The notes below the pieces were generated by a model, which saw only the letters and a list, made by a program, of their open reading frames with translations, was not told the origin of the DNA and ran no database searches. A stretch of DNA of 64,000 nt from positions 62,001 through 126,000 of the forward strand of contig JANSLP010000046.1 of NCBI GenBank assembly GCA_029298735.1, in the 5' to 3' direction. This stretch comes from Ophiostoma sp. CBS 140.51 (lineage: Eukaryota; Ascomycota; Sordariomycetes; Ophiostomatales; Ophiostomataceae). Each line of letters begins with the position of its first letter. Position 1 is the first letter of the stretch. Below are positions 21,073 through 32,860 of this stretch, piece after piece. The translations under genes were made by a program, and so were the position numbers.

Positions 21073-23062
21073 TTAGGGAAAGAGGGGAAAGAGAAAGAAA
21101 AAAAGGAAGGAGAGAAGGAGAGAATGACGAAAAGTGAGGGAACGTGCGTGGCAGTGAAGGTAAGAACGACGAGTCAGCCGAGACCCTCACAGACGGAAGG
21201 AATGAAGGGCACAGGCCAGGCGACAGGAATATGTCGAAACACAGACAACATTCCGTGTCTGGATCTCTGCCGCAAACTGTTGTTCCAAGGTTCTCCAGAA
21301 ACCGGGGATGGACGCCAAGAAATGTGCCAAGCAAAATGCACACGGGAGCACAACGATACGGCATGCTGTTGCAATCCATAGTTTCTCCCCAGGAAAGGTA
21401 ACCCTACAAGGCAGAGCAATGACATGATCTATCATGTATTGTTGATTTGTCTGGCTTTAATGTTAGTGAAGTTCGGTTTGAGGAAGGTGTCTTCCAGTAG
21501 CATGGTTTTGAGGCCTGTTGACAATATCGGGGTGAACCCAAATAAATTTATGAGACAGTATTTGCATGACCGATGAAATAAAAAATGCTCCAAAGAACAC
21601 AGCAAAATGAAGAACACGAAAGAAGGAAAATCGAAAACGGCAAAAATAAGCTTAGAGTTCGCCTGGAAGGTTGCAAGCTTGGCGGGGCGGCACAGCACGC
21701 AACAGCACGCAACAGCCCCAACAAACGAATGGAACGCCGGAGCGGGGAGACGACCGGCAAATGAACAAAAGAAGTAAAGAAGAATTGCAGACAAACCTTG
21801 AAAACCAACAGAGACAAAGTCGATAGAGTGATTAGACGCCGAATCAATTGTTGTTTCCCCGGTACGAGGTCTGGATGTATTAGTGATGTTGTGTCGCTGG
21901 ACGTTTCCCGTAATAATGACCTGTTGATTTTCAAGGCGATGTGACATGCAGTCATTCAAGCTTTTTAGGTCGTCTTCTTCCTCCAGAAATCACACACGTG
22001 GGTTAAAAGCTGATATGGAAAGTTGGTTCTGGGAGTGCAACGGTGCCAATTCGTGGTTGACTGAGCCCCTGTCTCTGAATATTCCAGGGCTGGAACTTGT
22101 CCTTCTATGCTCGTTTTCACATCTCGTGGCTGGTTTTTCGACGTCAGATGCAAGCACAAGATCTCGTCTTGCGTGTACGGCACAGAAACAGTGAGGCCGC
22201 GCATTCAAAAACACGTCTCAGCCTCCCTCCGTCTTGCCCGAGTTGAGTCAAGGCCAGTGGAAGGTTATGCAATAGCGAGAACACACAAACCCCGTTCTCG
22301 CTTCAGTTACAAGCATTTCACCGAAACTGCTTTCTGTCTGACAAAACGTCCACCCTTTGACGTTGAGAACGGCCAATGTGTTTTTGGCAAAGAATAGTGA
22401 GAATAGTGAGAATCGGGTGGAGCACAGACAAGGCGGTTACAATGCCACTTTCTCTTTTTCATAACCCACGCTCATGATCTGTATTGTGAGGTCATCGATT
22501 GCCCCAGATGGCATTAAAAGAATTACGAAATTGATATTATACTTCTTTAACTGTCATAACGGCCAATGCACCATGATAACTGGACAACAAAGCCATTTCT
22601 GCTGACTGAAAATAGCTTGCCCTCAATTTCCACGCGATTTCCCCACATGTACCACTTACACGCCCACTAGCGCCAACGGCATCGGCCAAATGCCATCGGA
22701 TACTAGTGTTCCTGACAACCGAACCGACGGCAGAATTACACTCAACTGCACCAAATATGATACTAAAAAGTGTGCGTCGAAAACGCGGGAAAGCAAACGC
22801 GGGGACTCTCCACCACACGACGACTCCGATACCCCAACCTAACATGTGGAGCTGAATCTTGACGGGGCAGCTTCGTGGTGTTGAAAAGGCCGCTCGCTTT
22901 TCTCGTCCATGAAATATATTTGCCCCTTTCTCGTTCCATTTTCTCAGCTTCGTCACTTTTCCAACAACTCTCAGCATCACGTTGCCATTACATTAACCTC
23001 AACTCCAGCTACAGTCTTGCGTCAAATCACCCCCACCTCCTCCCCCACTCGCCTACTCTAAA
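21073..23062. other. Intergenic region, nothing recognised
   Basis: This 2 kb interval separates the divergent tannase-family and SDR genes. Its open frames (for example about 175 codons on the minus strand near 21.4-21.9 kb) are rich in Cys, Phe and Ser and match no domain. Short purine runs occur near 21075-21150. No repeat family or RNA gene was recognised. Confidence 0.45.
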
Positions 23063-24050
23063 ATGAACTCCTCCCGCGTCGCCGTCGTCACGGGTGGCGC
23101 CAGCGGCATCGGCCGGGCCATGGCGCGCTACTTTGTCGACCAGCAGTACGGCCACGTCGCCGTCCTCGACGTCAACAAGACGAGCGGACAAGAAGTGTTG
23201 GACGAGCTCAAGGTGGCTGGCTCTTCAAGCAATGTTTCGTTTTTAGAGTGCGACGTTGCATCGTGGGCCAGCCAGGCAGCGGCGTTCAAGCAGGTGTATG
23301 ACGCATGCGGCGGCCGGATTGACGTGGTCATGGCCAATGCCGGCATCTCGGAGGGCGGCGAGTCGCCATTGGTGGCCGAGGCCGTGAAAGACGAGCCCGG
23401 CGAGCCCTCGGAACCATCGATGCGAACGTTGAATGTGAATCTGGTCGGGACCATTTTTAGTGAGTAAAAAGTGATGCGGGGAATTGGCACCAGAGTGATA
23501 ACGCCGAAAGGCGTTCAGCACGGCTGCGCTACTCCAATGCATCGGCGCGATGGATTACGATGGACGGACTGCTAACCTGCTTGTCTGCATAGCTGTCAAA
23601 CTGGCCACCCACTATATGAAGAAGAACACACCCGCCGTCTACGGCGCCCGCTCCGCCCCCTCCCGTGGCCGTATCATTTGCACCGCCTCCAACGCCGGTC
23701 TCTACCCTTTCCCCGTGGCACCGGTTTATGCGGCCAGCAAGAACGGTGTCATTGGTCTGGTGCGAGCCATGGCGCTGCCGCTCGAGCGTGCGGCTATCGA
23801 AATTTTTGGTCTGGCCCCGGCTGTTCTCGAGACCAACATTGCCCCCAGCAAGGATCTGTTCTCGGCTATGGTTATGACACCCATGTCGACGCTGACCAAG
23901 GGTGTCGACGAGATTCTGACGGGCAGCGAGCCGTCGGGCGGTCTGGCCGAGATCCACGGCAGCAGTGTGACATTCCGGCCGGCGCATCCGTATGTGGACG
24001 CCGATTCGGAGAAGAACCTCAACAACTTCTGGAACCTGGGGTATGCGTGA
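23063..24050 (+). CDS. Short-chain dehydrogenase/reductase
   Basis: Two exons, 23063-23459 and 23593-24050, give 284 residues. The 133-nt intron starts GTGAGT and ends GCATAG. The Rossmann motif TGGASGIG is at the N-terminus (VAVVTGGASGIGRAMARYF), the acidic residue after beta-2 is in VLDVNK (an NAD-type choice), and NAG is in VMANAGIS. The active site reads CTASNAG for Ser and VYAASK for Tyr-x3-Lys. It resembles fungal relatives of 15-hydroxyprostaglandin dehydrogenase, but the substrate is unknown. It is probably cytosolic. The gene ends tail-to-tail with the alpha-amylase gene, 136 bp apart. Confidence 0.92.
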
Positions 24051-24186
24051 GAGGGTGCATAGCATTTTTGTATATACAAATAAATAAAAGTAAACTAGAT
24101 ACAAGAATGAAAAAGAATGTGAAAAAGAAGTGATAGTAGTAAGATGATAACATGGCCGAGGTATAGTTCTGAGCAACGCACCCCAT

Positions 24187-26037
24187 CTATCTCCAACTGT
24201 CCGAGACAGTCACACTACCACCCGAACATCCTGCCGGCACAGTGTAAGACCTGTTCGGGTCGCTCTCCCAAACAATGCTGCCGTCGCTCTCCTTCTTGAT
24301 AAACTTGTATTCAAACGACGTTCCCACAGGAAGGCTGACAGTCACGGCCCACAGCGGATTCGACGTTGTATAGGCACTCGCACTCAGAGCGACAGCACTC
24401 GACGTGTCCCAGCTGCCCAGCTGGGAGATGGAACCCGACAGGAAGACGTTCTCGCCGTACGTCGTGGTGACAGTCTCGTCAAAGACGACAGACAACGCCG
24501 TGGCTGCAGTGCACGAGCCTGTGGTCGTGGGAGTCGATGCACCCGTAGTCGTCGTCGTGGAGCATAGTCCGCTTCCAGTGACCCAGGACGCCGGAACAAA
24601 CACTCGCGGCTGGCCCGAAGCCATAGGCACAGAGACAGTACCGGAAGTGCCGACCGTCACGGACGCACAGGAGTACAGCTCAATCAGTGATGCACCCGCC
24701 GTCAATCCCGTATTGGTGACTGTCGACGTGTATGTTGGGCCCGACGCACCCAGGTTGCTCAGAACGGTCAATACGCCGCCCTTGACCATGCCAATGGTCG
24801 TTGTGTCCTGGTAGACGGCCTTGTTGGTCGACGTGACCCAGCTGCCACCGGAAGCACTGACCAACAGCTTGCGGATCGCGTTGGTCGAGGCAATGTGCTT
24901 ATAGAGCGTCGCATCCCTCGAGAAGCCCGACAGCCAGGTGGCCTCGCGGTTAGCCGGGTCGTTGCCGCCAGAGTAGTGCTGCTCCTGGCCGGCGTAGACA
25001 ATGGGAATACCGTCGGCCAAGAAGACGAACGACAGGGCATTTTGCGCCAGAGAGTAGTCGCTTGTGTACGAGGCAAACCGCGGATTGTCGTGGTTCTCGA
25101 CAAAGTTTCCGAGCAGCGTCGGGTCTGCACACGCACTCGAAATTTGGCCGACCATGCTGTAGAGCGCTGAGATACCCGTCGACTTGACTGAGTCAAAGGC
25201 AGCCAGCAGTGGGAAGTACAGCGGATAGTTGAGCACGCCGTCCAGTACATCCTGGTAGGGACAGGTGTAGGCCGGGTCGCCATCAAGCACTTCGCCGACA
25301 CAGTAGACGCCTGCAGCGTCATTGTAGCCTGGCCAGAAGTCCTGCTGTACATGCTTGACGGTGTCGATGCGCAGACCGTCAATGCTGTAGTTGCTGACCA
25401 GGCCCTTGACCCAGTCGTACCACAAAGTCTGCACACTTTGGAGAGACGTGTTGAGGTCTGGCAGCGACACAGTGGTGTCGCCTAGCCAGCAGTCCTCGAC
25501 GTTGGTCTGATTGTCGTAGTTGCTAATCTCACAGTAGCTGTGGAAATAGCTCTGACTGTCAAACGGCGAGAACACACTGTAGTCGACGTTGGGCCCGGCA
25601 CCATCGAAACCCATGTGGTTGGCCACCACGTCGACCATCAAGTACATGCCGCGGTTGTGGAGGGCCGTCGACAATGCCTTGAGATCGGCCGCCGTGCCGT
25701 AGTTGGGGTTCAGAGCATAGATGTCCTGCTGCCAGTAGCCGTGGTAGGATGAGCCGTCGCCTGTGTTCTCGTAGAACTGGCCGGTGACAGGTGTGATCCA
25801 CACCGCCGTGAAGCCCATGCCCTGAATGTAGTCCAACTGGTTGATAACGCCCTGCCAGCTGCCACCACAGTAGAGGCGGGCATTTGTGTCGCACGTTGCC
25901 GATGTGCTGTTGTCAGTGCGGGCAAAGCGGTCAGTCAACAGAAAATAGATGGACTGCTGGCGCCATTCTGCAGGTGAGAGAGCAGAGGCACCCTTGAGGA
26001 GGGAAAGAGAAAGGAGGGAAGCCAAAGAGAGCTTCAT
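24187..26037 (-). CDS. Secreted alpha-amylase (GH13) with CBM20
   Basis: One uninterrupted exon encodes 616 residues; I start at the Met that opens the signal peptide KLSLASLLSLSLLKGASA. The GH13 barrel has the expected blocks: DVVANH, then Asp225 in GLRIDTVKHV, Glu249 in YCVGEVLDGD and Asp317 in FVENHDNPRF. These are the nucleophile, acid/base and transition-state stabiliser of TAKA-amylase-type enzymes (endo-alpha-1,4 cleavage of starch). A Thr/Ser linker near residue 500 (TTTTTGASTPTTTGS) leads to a starch-binding CBM20 over the last ~108 residues (YGENVFLSGSISQLGSWD ... DSWR). A 19-residue in-frame extension to 26094 is possible but would bury the signal peptide. It is divergent from the glucoamylase gene. 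Having no intron is notable, because Aspergillus TAKA-amylase genes carry eight. Confidence 0.96.
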   Translation of the reverse strand: MKLSLASLLSLSLLKGASALSPAEWRQQSIYFLLTDRFARTDNSTSATCDTNARLYCGGSWQGVINQLDYIQGMGFTAVWITPVTGQFYENTGDGSSYHGYWQQDIYALNPNYGTAADLKALSTALHNRGMYLMVDVVANHMGFDGAGPNVDYSVFSPFDSQSYFHSYCEISNYDNQTNVEDCWLGDTTVSLPDLNTSLQSVQTLWYDWVKGLVSNYSIDGLRIDTVKHVQQDFWPGYNDAAGVYCVGEVLDGDPAYTCPYQDVLDGVLNYPLYFPLLAAFDSVKSTGISALYSMVGQISSACADPTLLGNFVENHDNPRFASYTSDYSLAQNALSFVFLADGIPIVYAGQEQHYSGGNDPANREATWLSGFSRDATLYKHIASTNAIRKLLVSASGGSWVTSTNKAVYQDTTTIGMVKGGVLTVLSNLGASGPTYTSTVTNTGLTAGASLIELYSCASVTVGTSGTVSVPMASGQPRVFVPASWVTGSGLCSTTTTTGASTPTTTGSCTAATALSVVFDETVTTTYGENVFLSGSISQLGSWDTSSAVALSASAYTTSNPLWAVTVSLPVGTSFEYKFIKKESDGSIVWESDPNRSYTVPAGCSGGSVTVSDSWR

Positions 26038-28641
26038 GATGATGGGATGTGGACAAAAGAACTGAAAATGGTGAAGATGAAAAGACAAACACACTCAGAG
26101 AATTTACGTTGAGGTGTAAGCTAATTCTTGTAAGTCTTTTGTTGCCTTCCAGAAGAAGGGCGCCAAGAGTCCTTATCAGGATAGAAGACGGATGTAAGCC
26201 AGTCGATAGCCAGCAGAGCCACCGGACAATTGAAGGAAAGTAGACGGAGGCACAAGGATTGGAAGGATTCAACATCCACACTCAAAACTTTGTTTCATGT
26301 TGCAAAGTAGTCGTTTGTTTGCCCCTGTGCACAGTCAAGTTGTCGTCTGAAGTTGCCTATGGTCCACTGTATTCCCCTGTTCTCCCCTGTATTCCCTTTA
26401 TTTCCTGCGATCGATACCTTGATAGATCCCTGTGATCTTCTGTGATCGCCAGCACGGGCCAATCAACTGGGGTAGCACGCCCCATAACGTGCTGTCTTTC
26501 TGGACGAAATGCTCCGCAAAAAAGAAGGACAAGAAAGAATAAGTAGAAACACTCGGTCAAACTGATCCTGTCGACAGGCCACAATTCGCCGAAGTTTATG
26601 CACGTGGAAAGATTGTTAACTGTCGACAAGATGAAGGGTGACGTGAAGGGTTAGTGAAGAGATGAAAAGCTGACAGGAGTTGGCACTGACACAAACGAAA
26701 CAGAAAAAGAATAAGAAAATGGCGATACAAACCAGTAGAATAAAATGCCCTTACGATGCATCACAGGCCAATGCATCGCTTCACGACTTTTTGTAAATAT
26801 CGCACGCCAACTCGACAAAACCACCGGAGTCGGCCCACAGCCTTACAAGAGCCTCGCGCCGAACCATGGTTCCAAGTTCGGACCTGGCCTATTTCTAGCT
26901 AGACTAGACGGCCCCCAATACTGGAGAGAGTAAAGTAGAGTTGCATCGCCCATCCTCGTCGCATCGTCTCGGCAGTATTCCGTAGTGTCGGCGCTTGGGC
27001 GGCCAGAGTTGTGTTGTTGTGCAGTTGTAAATAAAGTTGTTCCTGAATCGCTGTTTTGACTGGGACGAACGCGATATTCTTGGCACTCTTTCATATACCC
27101 CGGACGCACCTCGTTTGGGACAAACGAGGCAATGCTTCCACATAGGGCCACCGCCTACTTAGTAGGTAATCCGTACACACTTGTTGCACACGCACGTGTT
27201 GATCTCAACGTGGAGATGATGGGGAAGCTGAAATGGAGAAAAGAAGAAGCTGGAGCGAATATGACGACGATAAACCCGAGAGCGGTCCGAAAACGAACCA
27301 AACAAAATACTCGCTTTCAAAGTTAACCTACCTCACTGCATGTAATAACTACAAGGGCTCGACCTGCATCGACCTGCATGCTCTACATGTCCTGCATCGG
27401 CTCACTCGGCGCCGGGGTGACGCCGGCAGTCGACACACGATGCTGCCCTGAAAAAGAGAAGCAGAAAATGCGCTGTCAACGGCGTGGAAACCACCAAAAC
27501 GGTGTCAAAGAAATAAGGCCGACATCGTGACAACGGATATAAGGGGCACACGCAGGCTCGATGCAGCTAACACGCGACCATCCCACAGACGTCGCCGTGA
27601 TTGTTAAGCGAGCATCATCACAAAAGCGCCGGCCGATGATGGGCTAGAAGAAATAACACGGATCGGCAGACAACATGCACACTATTTTCGTCTTGCCCAT
27701 GTGCGGCAGGTCAAAAAGTGTGCGCCGAGAGTGAACCCCACGAGCTAGGACAGGGGACAATCTTGCTTGGCGATCGGTTCACGAACGGCCCGAAAGAGCG
27801 CAGAGCAGAGCATGAAGAGGGAAAAGTGACGATGCGGGGAGCAGCAACTAGCCAGGTCCAAGGGCCGATGCCAGCGCCAATGCGACGACCGGTAGATTCC
27901 CATCTGGGGCGATCCCCGCGGGGTTGTCTTTTTTTTTTACTATCCCCCCCCTATTTTTCTTCCTCTCCGTCTCGCTCGCGTCGTCCAATGCAACACACGT
28001 GAAAGTCAATGTGCACAATTGTGTGTGAAATGCGGAGTGCGGAGTCCGGCTTGTGATAGGGCCGTTTACCGTTCTCTTTTGCCTTCAAGGTGGTGTGGAG
28101 AGTGTGGGGAAAGGGCCGTCTTTCTGTGCCGTGTGCCCCTGCCTTGTATGTCGTCAGTTCATCCAGGTGTGGTTCAGATCGTTCTTTCCTTTGTTCGTGA
28201 CAGCACGCTGTCAAGCTCCTTCCTTGCAAGTTCACGCACCTGCCATTTGCCGTTCGTGCCCTACGAGAGCTCCTGCCACGACAGTGTACGACCGCCTCGC
28301 ACCTTCTTGCGCACCTTCCAAGACAGGTCCTCGTCCACATGCGGCAAGAGCCCCGCCAAAACAGCGCATCACACCTGACACCGCATCGTCAAAAGTTTGA
28401 CAGCTTCCCCCTGCCAACGACAGCTGCCCACGATGCCATGATTTCTATAAAGAAAGAAGGCGGCCGCGGCCGATCTTCTGTCCATCTTCCGTCTCCATCC
28501 CCATCACCATCTGCACCACAGCCAACACGCACCGCTTCCACCACGCGCACCATCAGCTTTGGCCTTATTGTGCTTCTTCTTCTTTCTCTCGTCTGCCTTG
28601 TCTCAGATTGTGTTTCCATCATCTCCTCAACCACTCTCATC
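26038..28641. promoter_or_regulatory. Divergent amylase-glucoamylase intergenic region
   Basis: This 2.6 kb region lies between the start codons of the amylase (-) and glucoamylase (+). Sites fitting the Aspergillus AmyR consensus CGGN8(C/A)GG occur at 26223-26236, 26989-27002 and 27775-27788. About 2.5 such hits are expected by chance in this length, so they are only candidates. A run of T followed by C near 27930-27955 and a TATAAA near 28446 belong to the glucoamylase side. No gene was recognised inside. Confidence 0.45.
28446..28451 (+). promoter_or_regulatory. TATA-like box of glucoamylase gene
   Basis: TATAAA in the context TTTCTATAAAGAAAG, about 191 nt upstream of the glucoamylase ATG. 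The sequence is consensus. The distance is long but possible with a leader of more than 100 nt. Confidence 0.4.
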
Positions 28642-30628
28642 ATGCCCTCCCTCCGCTCGTGGGCTCTGGCAGCCTTGACGCTCGCCCAGACTGTCCTCGG
28701 TGCCCCTCCACGCATCGACACCCGTGCTTCTGGCAGCGTCGACTCCTGGTTGTCTAACGAAGCAACCATTGCTGTCAACCGCATCCTGAGCAATATTGGC
28801 AGCACTGGCCAATATGCCGCCAGCTCCAAGTCGGGCATTATCATTGCCTCGCCGAGCACAGACAATCCGGACTGTACGTTCCCACCATCCCTTGCTTTCA
28901 TCATTTTTTCCCCCCTTTTCACTTCACTAATCCTCAGACTATTATACGTGGAGCCGTGATGCTGCGCTCGTCATCAAGACCCTCGTCGAGCTCTTTCGCA
29001 ACGGCGAGTCCAGCCTCCAGACTGCTATCATGAACTATGTCGACAGCCAGGCCATCCTCCAGACCGTTTCCAACCCCTCTGGCCAACTGTCCGACGGCAC
29101 GGGTCTCGGCGAGCCCAAGTTCAACGTCGATGAGACTGCCTTTACTGGTGCTTGGGGCCGTCCTCAGCGTGATGGCCCTGCTCTCCGCGCCACGGCCCTT
29201 GTGGACTTTGGTAACTGGCTGCTCGACAACGGCTACGCCAGTTACGCTACTAACAACGTCTGGCCCGTCGTCCGCAACGATTTGACTTACGTCGCCCAGT
29301 ACTGGAACCAGACCGGCTTCGACCTGTGGGAGGAGGTCAGCGGCTCATCGTACTTTACTGTCTCGGCCCAGCACCGTGCTCTTGTCGAGGGCAGCGCCTT
29401 TGCCAGCCGCGTTGGATCCTCGTGCACTAACTGTGACGCGATCGCCCCCCAGATCCTGTGCTATATGCAGTCCTTCTGGACCGGAAGCTACATGAACGCC
29501 AACTTTGGCGGTGGCCGCTCGGGCAAGGATGCCAACACGGTGCTCGCAAGCATCCACGCTTTCGACCCCAACGCCGCTTGCGACGACACCACTTTCCAGC
29601 CTTGCTCCTCGCGTGCCCTGGCCAACCACAAGGTCTACACTGATGCCTTCCGCTCGGTCTACTCGCTCAACTCAGGCAAGGCCGAGGGTGTCGCTGTCGC
29701 TGTCGGTCGTTACCCTGAGGACTCCTACTACAACGGCAACCCCTGGTACCTGACCACGCTTGCCGCTGCCGAGCAGCTGTACGACGCCCTGTACACCTGG
29801 AACCGCCAGGGCTCGCTGACCATTACTTCCACCTCGCTCGCCTTCTTCCAGGACCTGTACAGCAGTGCTGCTGTCGGTACCTACGCATCGACGTCTGCTG
29901 CCTACATTGACATTGTTGCTGCCGTCAAGACCTACGCCGATGGCTACGTCAGTATCGTTGAAACGTACGCCATGTCCAACGGGTCCATGTCTGAGCAGTA
30001 CGACAAGTCTGCTGGTACCCCGCTGTCTGCCCGTGACCTGACCTGGTCCTACGCTGCACTTCTGTCTGCCAACCTGCGCCGCAACTCTGTTGTTCCGCAG
30101 CCTTGGGGTGAAACTGGCGCCTCGAGCGTCCCCTCTGTTTGCTATGCCACGTCTGCTTCCGGCTCCTACAGCACCGCCGCTGTTCAGTCCTGGCCCTCTA
30201 CCCTAACTAGCGGTACTGGTTCACCCACTACCTCGCCAACCACTACGCCCTCTGGCACCGGCTCTAGCAAGCCCACCACCACTACGACCACCACTGCTGC
30301 TTGCACTACTCCCACGGCCGTCTCTGTCACCTTCAACGAGATTGCCACAACCACCTATGGCGAAAACGTTTTCCTATCGGGCTCCATTTCTCAGCTAGGT
30401 AGCTGGGACACCGGCAGTGCCATTGCCCTGAGCGCCTCCCAGTACACCTCTTCCAACAACAAGTGGTTCGTCACCCTCAACCTGCCCGCAGGCACTACCT
30501 TCCAGTACAAATTTATCCGCAAGGAGACCGACGGCTCCATCGTCTGGGAGAGCGATCCCAACCGCTCCTACACTGTGCCCCAGGGCTGCAACGTTGCCAC
30601 TGCCACCGAAAACGACACCTGGCGCTAA
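28642..30628 (+). CDS. Glucoamylase (GH15) with CBM20
   Basis: Two exons, 28642-28873 and 28938-30628, joined over a 64-nt intron (GTACGT, CACTAATC, CTCAG), give 640 residues, the same length as Aspergillus niger glucoamylase precursor. A signal peptide is present (SWALAALTLAQTVLGAPP). The GH15 catalytic core begins near residue 30, with DYYYTWSRDAAL across the splice. The general acid is Glu209 in FDLWEEV and the base is Glu430 in MSEQYDKSAG; their 221-residue spacing equals Glu179-Glu400 of the A. niger enzyme. A Thr/Ser/Pro linker (about 515-540) leads to a C-terminal CBM20. The enzyme releases glucose from the non-reducing ends of starch outside the cell and completes what the neighbouring amylase starts. 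Its CBM20 matches that of the amylase at about 78 of 108 positions by hand alignment. Confidence 0.97.
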
Positions 30629-31614
30629 CACTGATGGGTGGGTGATATGGTGGTGGTGACCACGAGGCTGACGTAGTTGTTTATGGTGTATCGGATAAAG
30701 AAAAAAATAAAAGGAGGTTTGAGATGGTGTTCTGTTGCGGCCTTATTTTTTTGTTTTTGACTTTTTGTTTTTTTAACTCATCTTGTCTTGTCTATCGCTT
30801 TGGTCGTTTTTTGTTTTAGTTTCTTTCTTTCGTTATGTCTCTCCTGTAAGTCTTCCCTTCGATTGTACATATTTTCCATATATATTGAAGTTTTTCGTTT
30901 ACAACTTCTGTGCGTGAGTACGTAAATTTTATGTGTTTGAAGATGAATCCATAAACCTTGTTGATCTTACAGGTTTAATCTCTGTTTTCTTTGATTTAGG
31001 TTGTAGTGATTTTTTAACTGACTGCTCAGTCACGTCGGCGAGAAAGGCGTAGAAGATACCGGCCTCGCGATACCAGGTGTACATGGAGTTGACGGGCTTC
31101 CGTCAACTCAGCCGAGCTGGACTTGTCGATACAGCACGTATCGACCCGGACGTATTTGCAGCCGTCGCGTACGGCCTGACGTGCGCTTTTCTCGATTTTG
31201 CACTATCCAGGTTTGTCAGTCGGTTGTTGTTTGTTAGGCTGCATATCGGAGAAAGTCACTTCGCCTTTGGACAGCCAAGTATGAGAGAGGATGGTATACG
31301 GAGGGACTTGGCCAAACTCAACAGGCTGAAAACATACTTGGATGCCTCAAGTTGTCAATGCGGGTTGTGCAGCGGCCCTGCACAGTGCTTGCCAGTGCGC
31401 AATCTCGTATCGCACGGTTTGCATCCTGGGGGCGGCGCAATCAACAACGTGTGGACGACATTGTCAACTGGCAGGCGCTGGATAGACACACGATACAAGA
31501 TAAAATAAAAGAGAGAGATATGATGCAAGAGTATGTCAAAAATATTGGACCGAAATACAGTTTATGATGGCTAGCGTTGCGCATCCAAGCATATGTTCAT
31601 GCTTCATTCGACAT
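30629..31614. other. Intergenic region, nothing recognised
   Basis: Nearly 1 kb between the 3' ends of the glucoamylase and SDR genes. The first 250 bp are T-rich and probably hold the glucoamylase 3' UTR and polyadenylation region. Open frames further on have no recognisable domain. Confidence 0.45.
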
Positions 31615-32467
31615 TTACCAGGGCAGCTGCAGAGGAGTGGGCAGGTTTTGGCCTAACACTGGCTCAGCCGTGCCAATGTCCCGTGGACCACGGGGTGCCC
31701 AGAACTGTCCTGTTTTTGAGATATCCAGAGCCTCAACCCATTCAATGAGGCTCTTTGCGGCTTCGTCCGGCGTAACAGCTCCACCGTCATCCCAGTACTT
31801 GTCGAAACCGACACCCCGCGTCATCTCGGTGCGCATAAAACCAGGGTGGACAATCGAGATGATCACGCCCTGGTCCTTGAGGTCTAGGCTAAGTAGCTTG
31901 CCGGCCATGTTGAGAGCAGCCTTGGACGCATGGTGCGCGTAGTTGCCACCGCCTTCTTTCTCGTGCCGCAACCCGATGCTGCCGGCCTCGGACGAGACCA
32001 AGACAACCTTGGTTCCAGCACCGAGTAGACCCGCCTGGTGAAGGGCGCTCACGACAAATACCGGCGCGATGGAGCTGGTTGTGTACATGCGCACCTCCTC
32101 GTCCCAGTTGGGGCCCTTGCTGTCAATGTCTTCGGTCGTAAAGTGACCGGCGGAGACAATCTGCATCGGGGGTTAGCTCGTGAAGCTTTAGATGATGAGA
32201 GATGAGGACAATATTATGAATGGAGCTCCAACGTACCACTGTGTCCAAGGGTTTGGACTTGTCCAAGAAATTGGCGATGGTGGCTCCCGCACCCTTCTCG
32301 ATCAAATCGACGTTCGGGATCCATTTGACACCGGCCGGGGCGTCGCCGGCCTTGGGCCCCTCCGTGGAACGAGTTGTTCCATACACATCCCATCCCGCCT
32401 CGTCGTACTTCTTTGCAAGAGAAGCACCGAGACCACGGGTTGCTCCAATGATAAGAACGGAAGGCAT
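31615..32467 (-). CDS. C-factor-like short-chain dehydrogenase
   Basis: Two exons, 32467-32237 and 32160-31615, joined over a 76-nt intron (GTACGT, GCTAAC, GCAG), give 258 residues. The N-terminal nucleotide-binding motif is atypical but clear (VLIIGATRGLGASLAKKY), as in CsgA/C-factor relatives. The catalytic Ser lies in VVLVSSEAGS. Where YxxxK is expected the sequence reads NYAHHASKAALN: the residue four before Lys is His, and the nearest Tyr is six before. Either His takes the role of the acid, or catalysis differs, or the protein is not an oxidoreductase. The C-terminal region (HPGFMRTEMTRG) is normal for the family. A pogo-type element is inserted 300 bp upstream of the start codon and may have replaced part of the promoter. 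Confidence 0.88.
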
Positions 32468-32766
32468 GATTGTGAATGATATGTTTGATAAAATAGGAGT
32501 TGTAAGGATTAAACAAACAATTGAGATGTCTGTTATCAGCAAACGTAGTGCTAGTTGATTTCAACTTGAATGATGTAATGATGTAATCCGCTCAAAACAT
32601 GTCATCACTACTCCAGACTGCGCTAAAAACACTCCAAAAACACGGATACTTGCAGCCCCGCTCAAACACAGCACTGAAATAAATGCCCCGCACTGTCATC
32701 TGAACACCTACTAAGAGCTACACCTGCTATGGAGACGACCACTGGATCAACCGGGGCTTGGCTGTA

Positions 32767-32833
32767 AGTGACCCACCCTACTTTCCGCTCACCCCCCCTT
32801 TCCGCCCACCCTTTTTGCCAGAAACATCACCAA
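32767..32833 (+). repeat. Left terminal inverted repeat
   Basis: 67 nt starting AGTGACCCACCCTAC, with a C-rich middle. It matches the inverted right end at most positions. Differences are single substitutions and a one-base offset around the CCCCCC run. Confidence 0.9.
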
Positions 32834-32860
32834 AAACACCAAAAACGATTCAACTTCAAG

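Noticed and set aside
26223..27788. Three AmyR-type CGGN8(C/A)GG sites (26223, 26989, 27775) between the amylase and glucoamylase genes.
   Set aside because: About 2.5 matches are expected by chance on two strands in 2.6 kb, so the count is not evidence of regulation. They are kept only as candidates in the intergenic entry.
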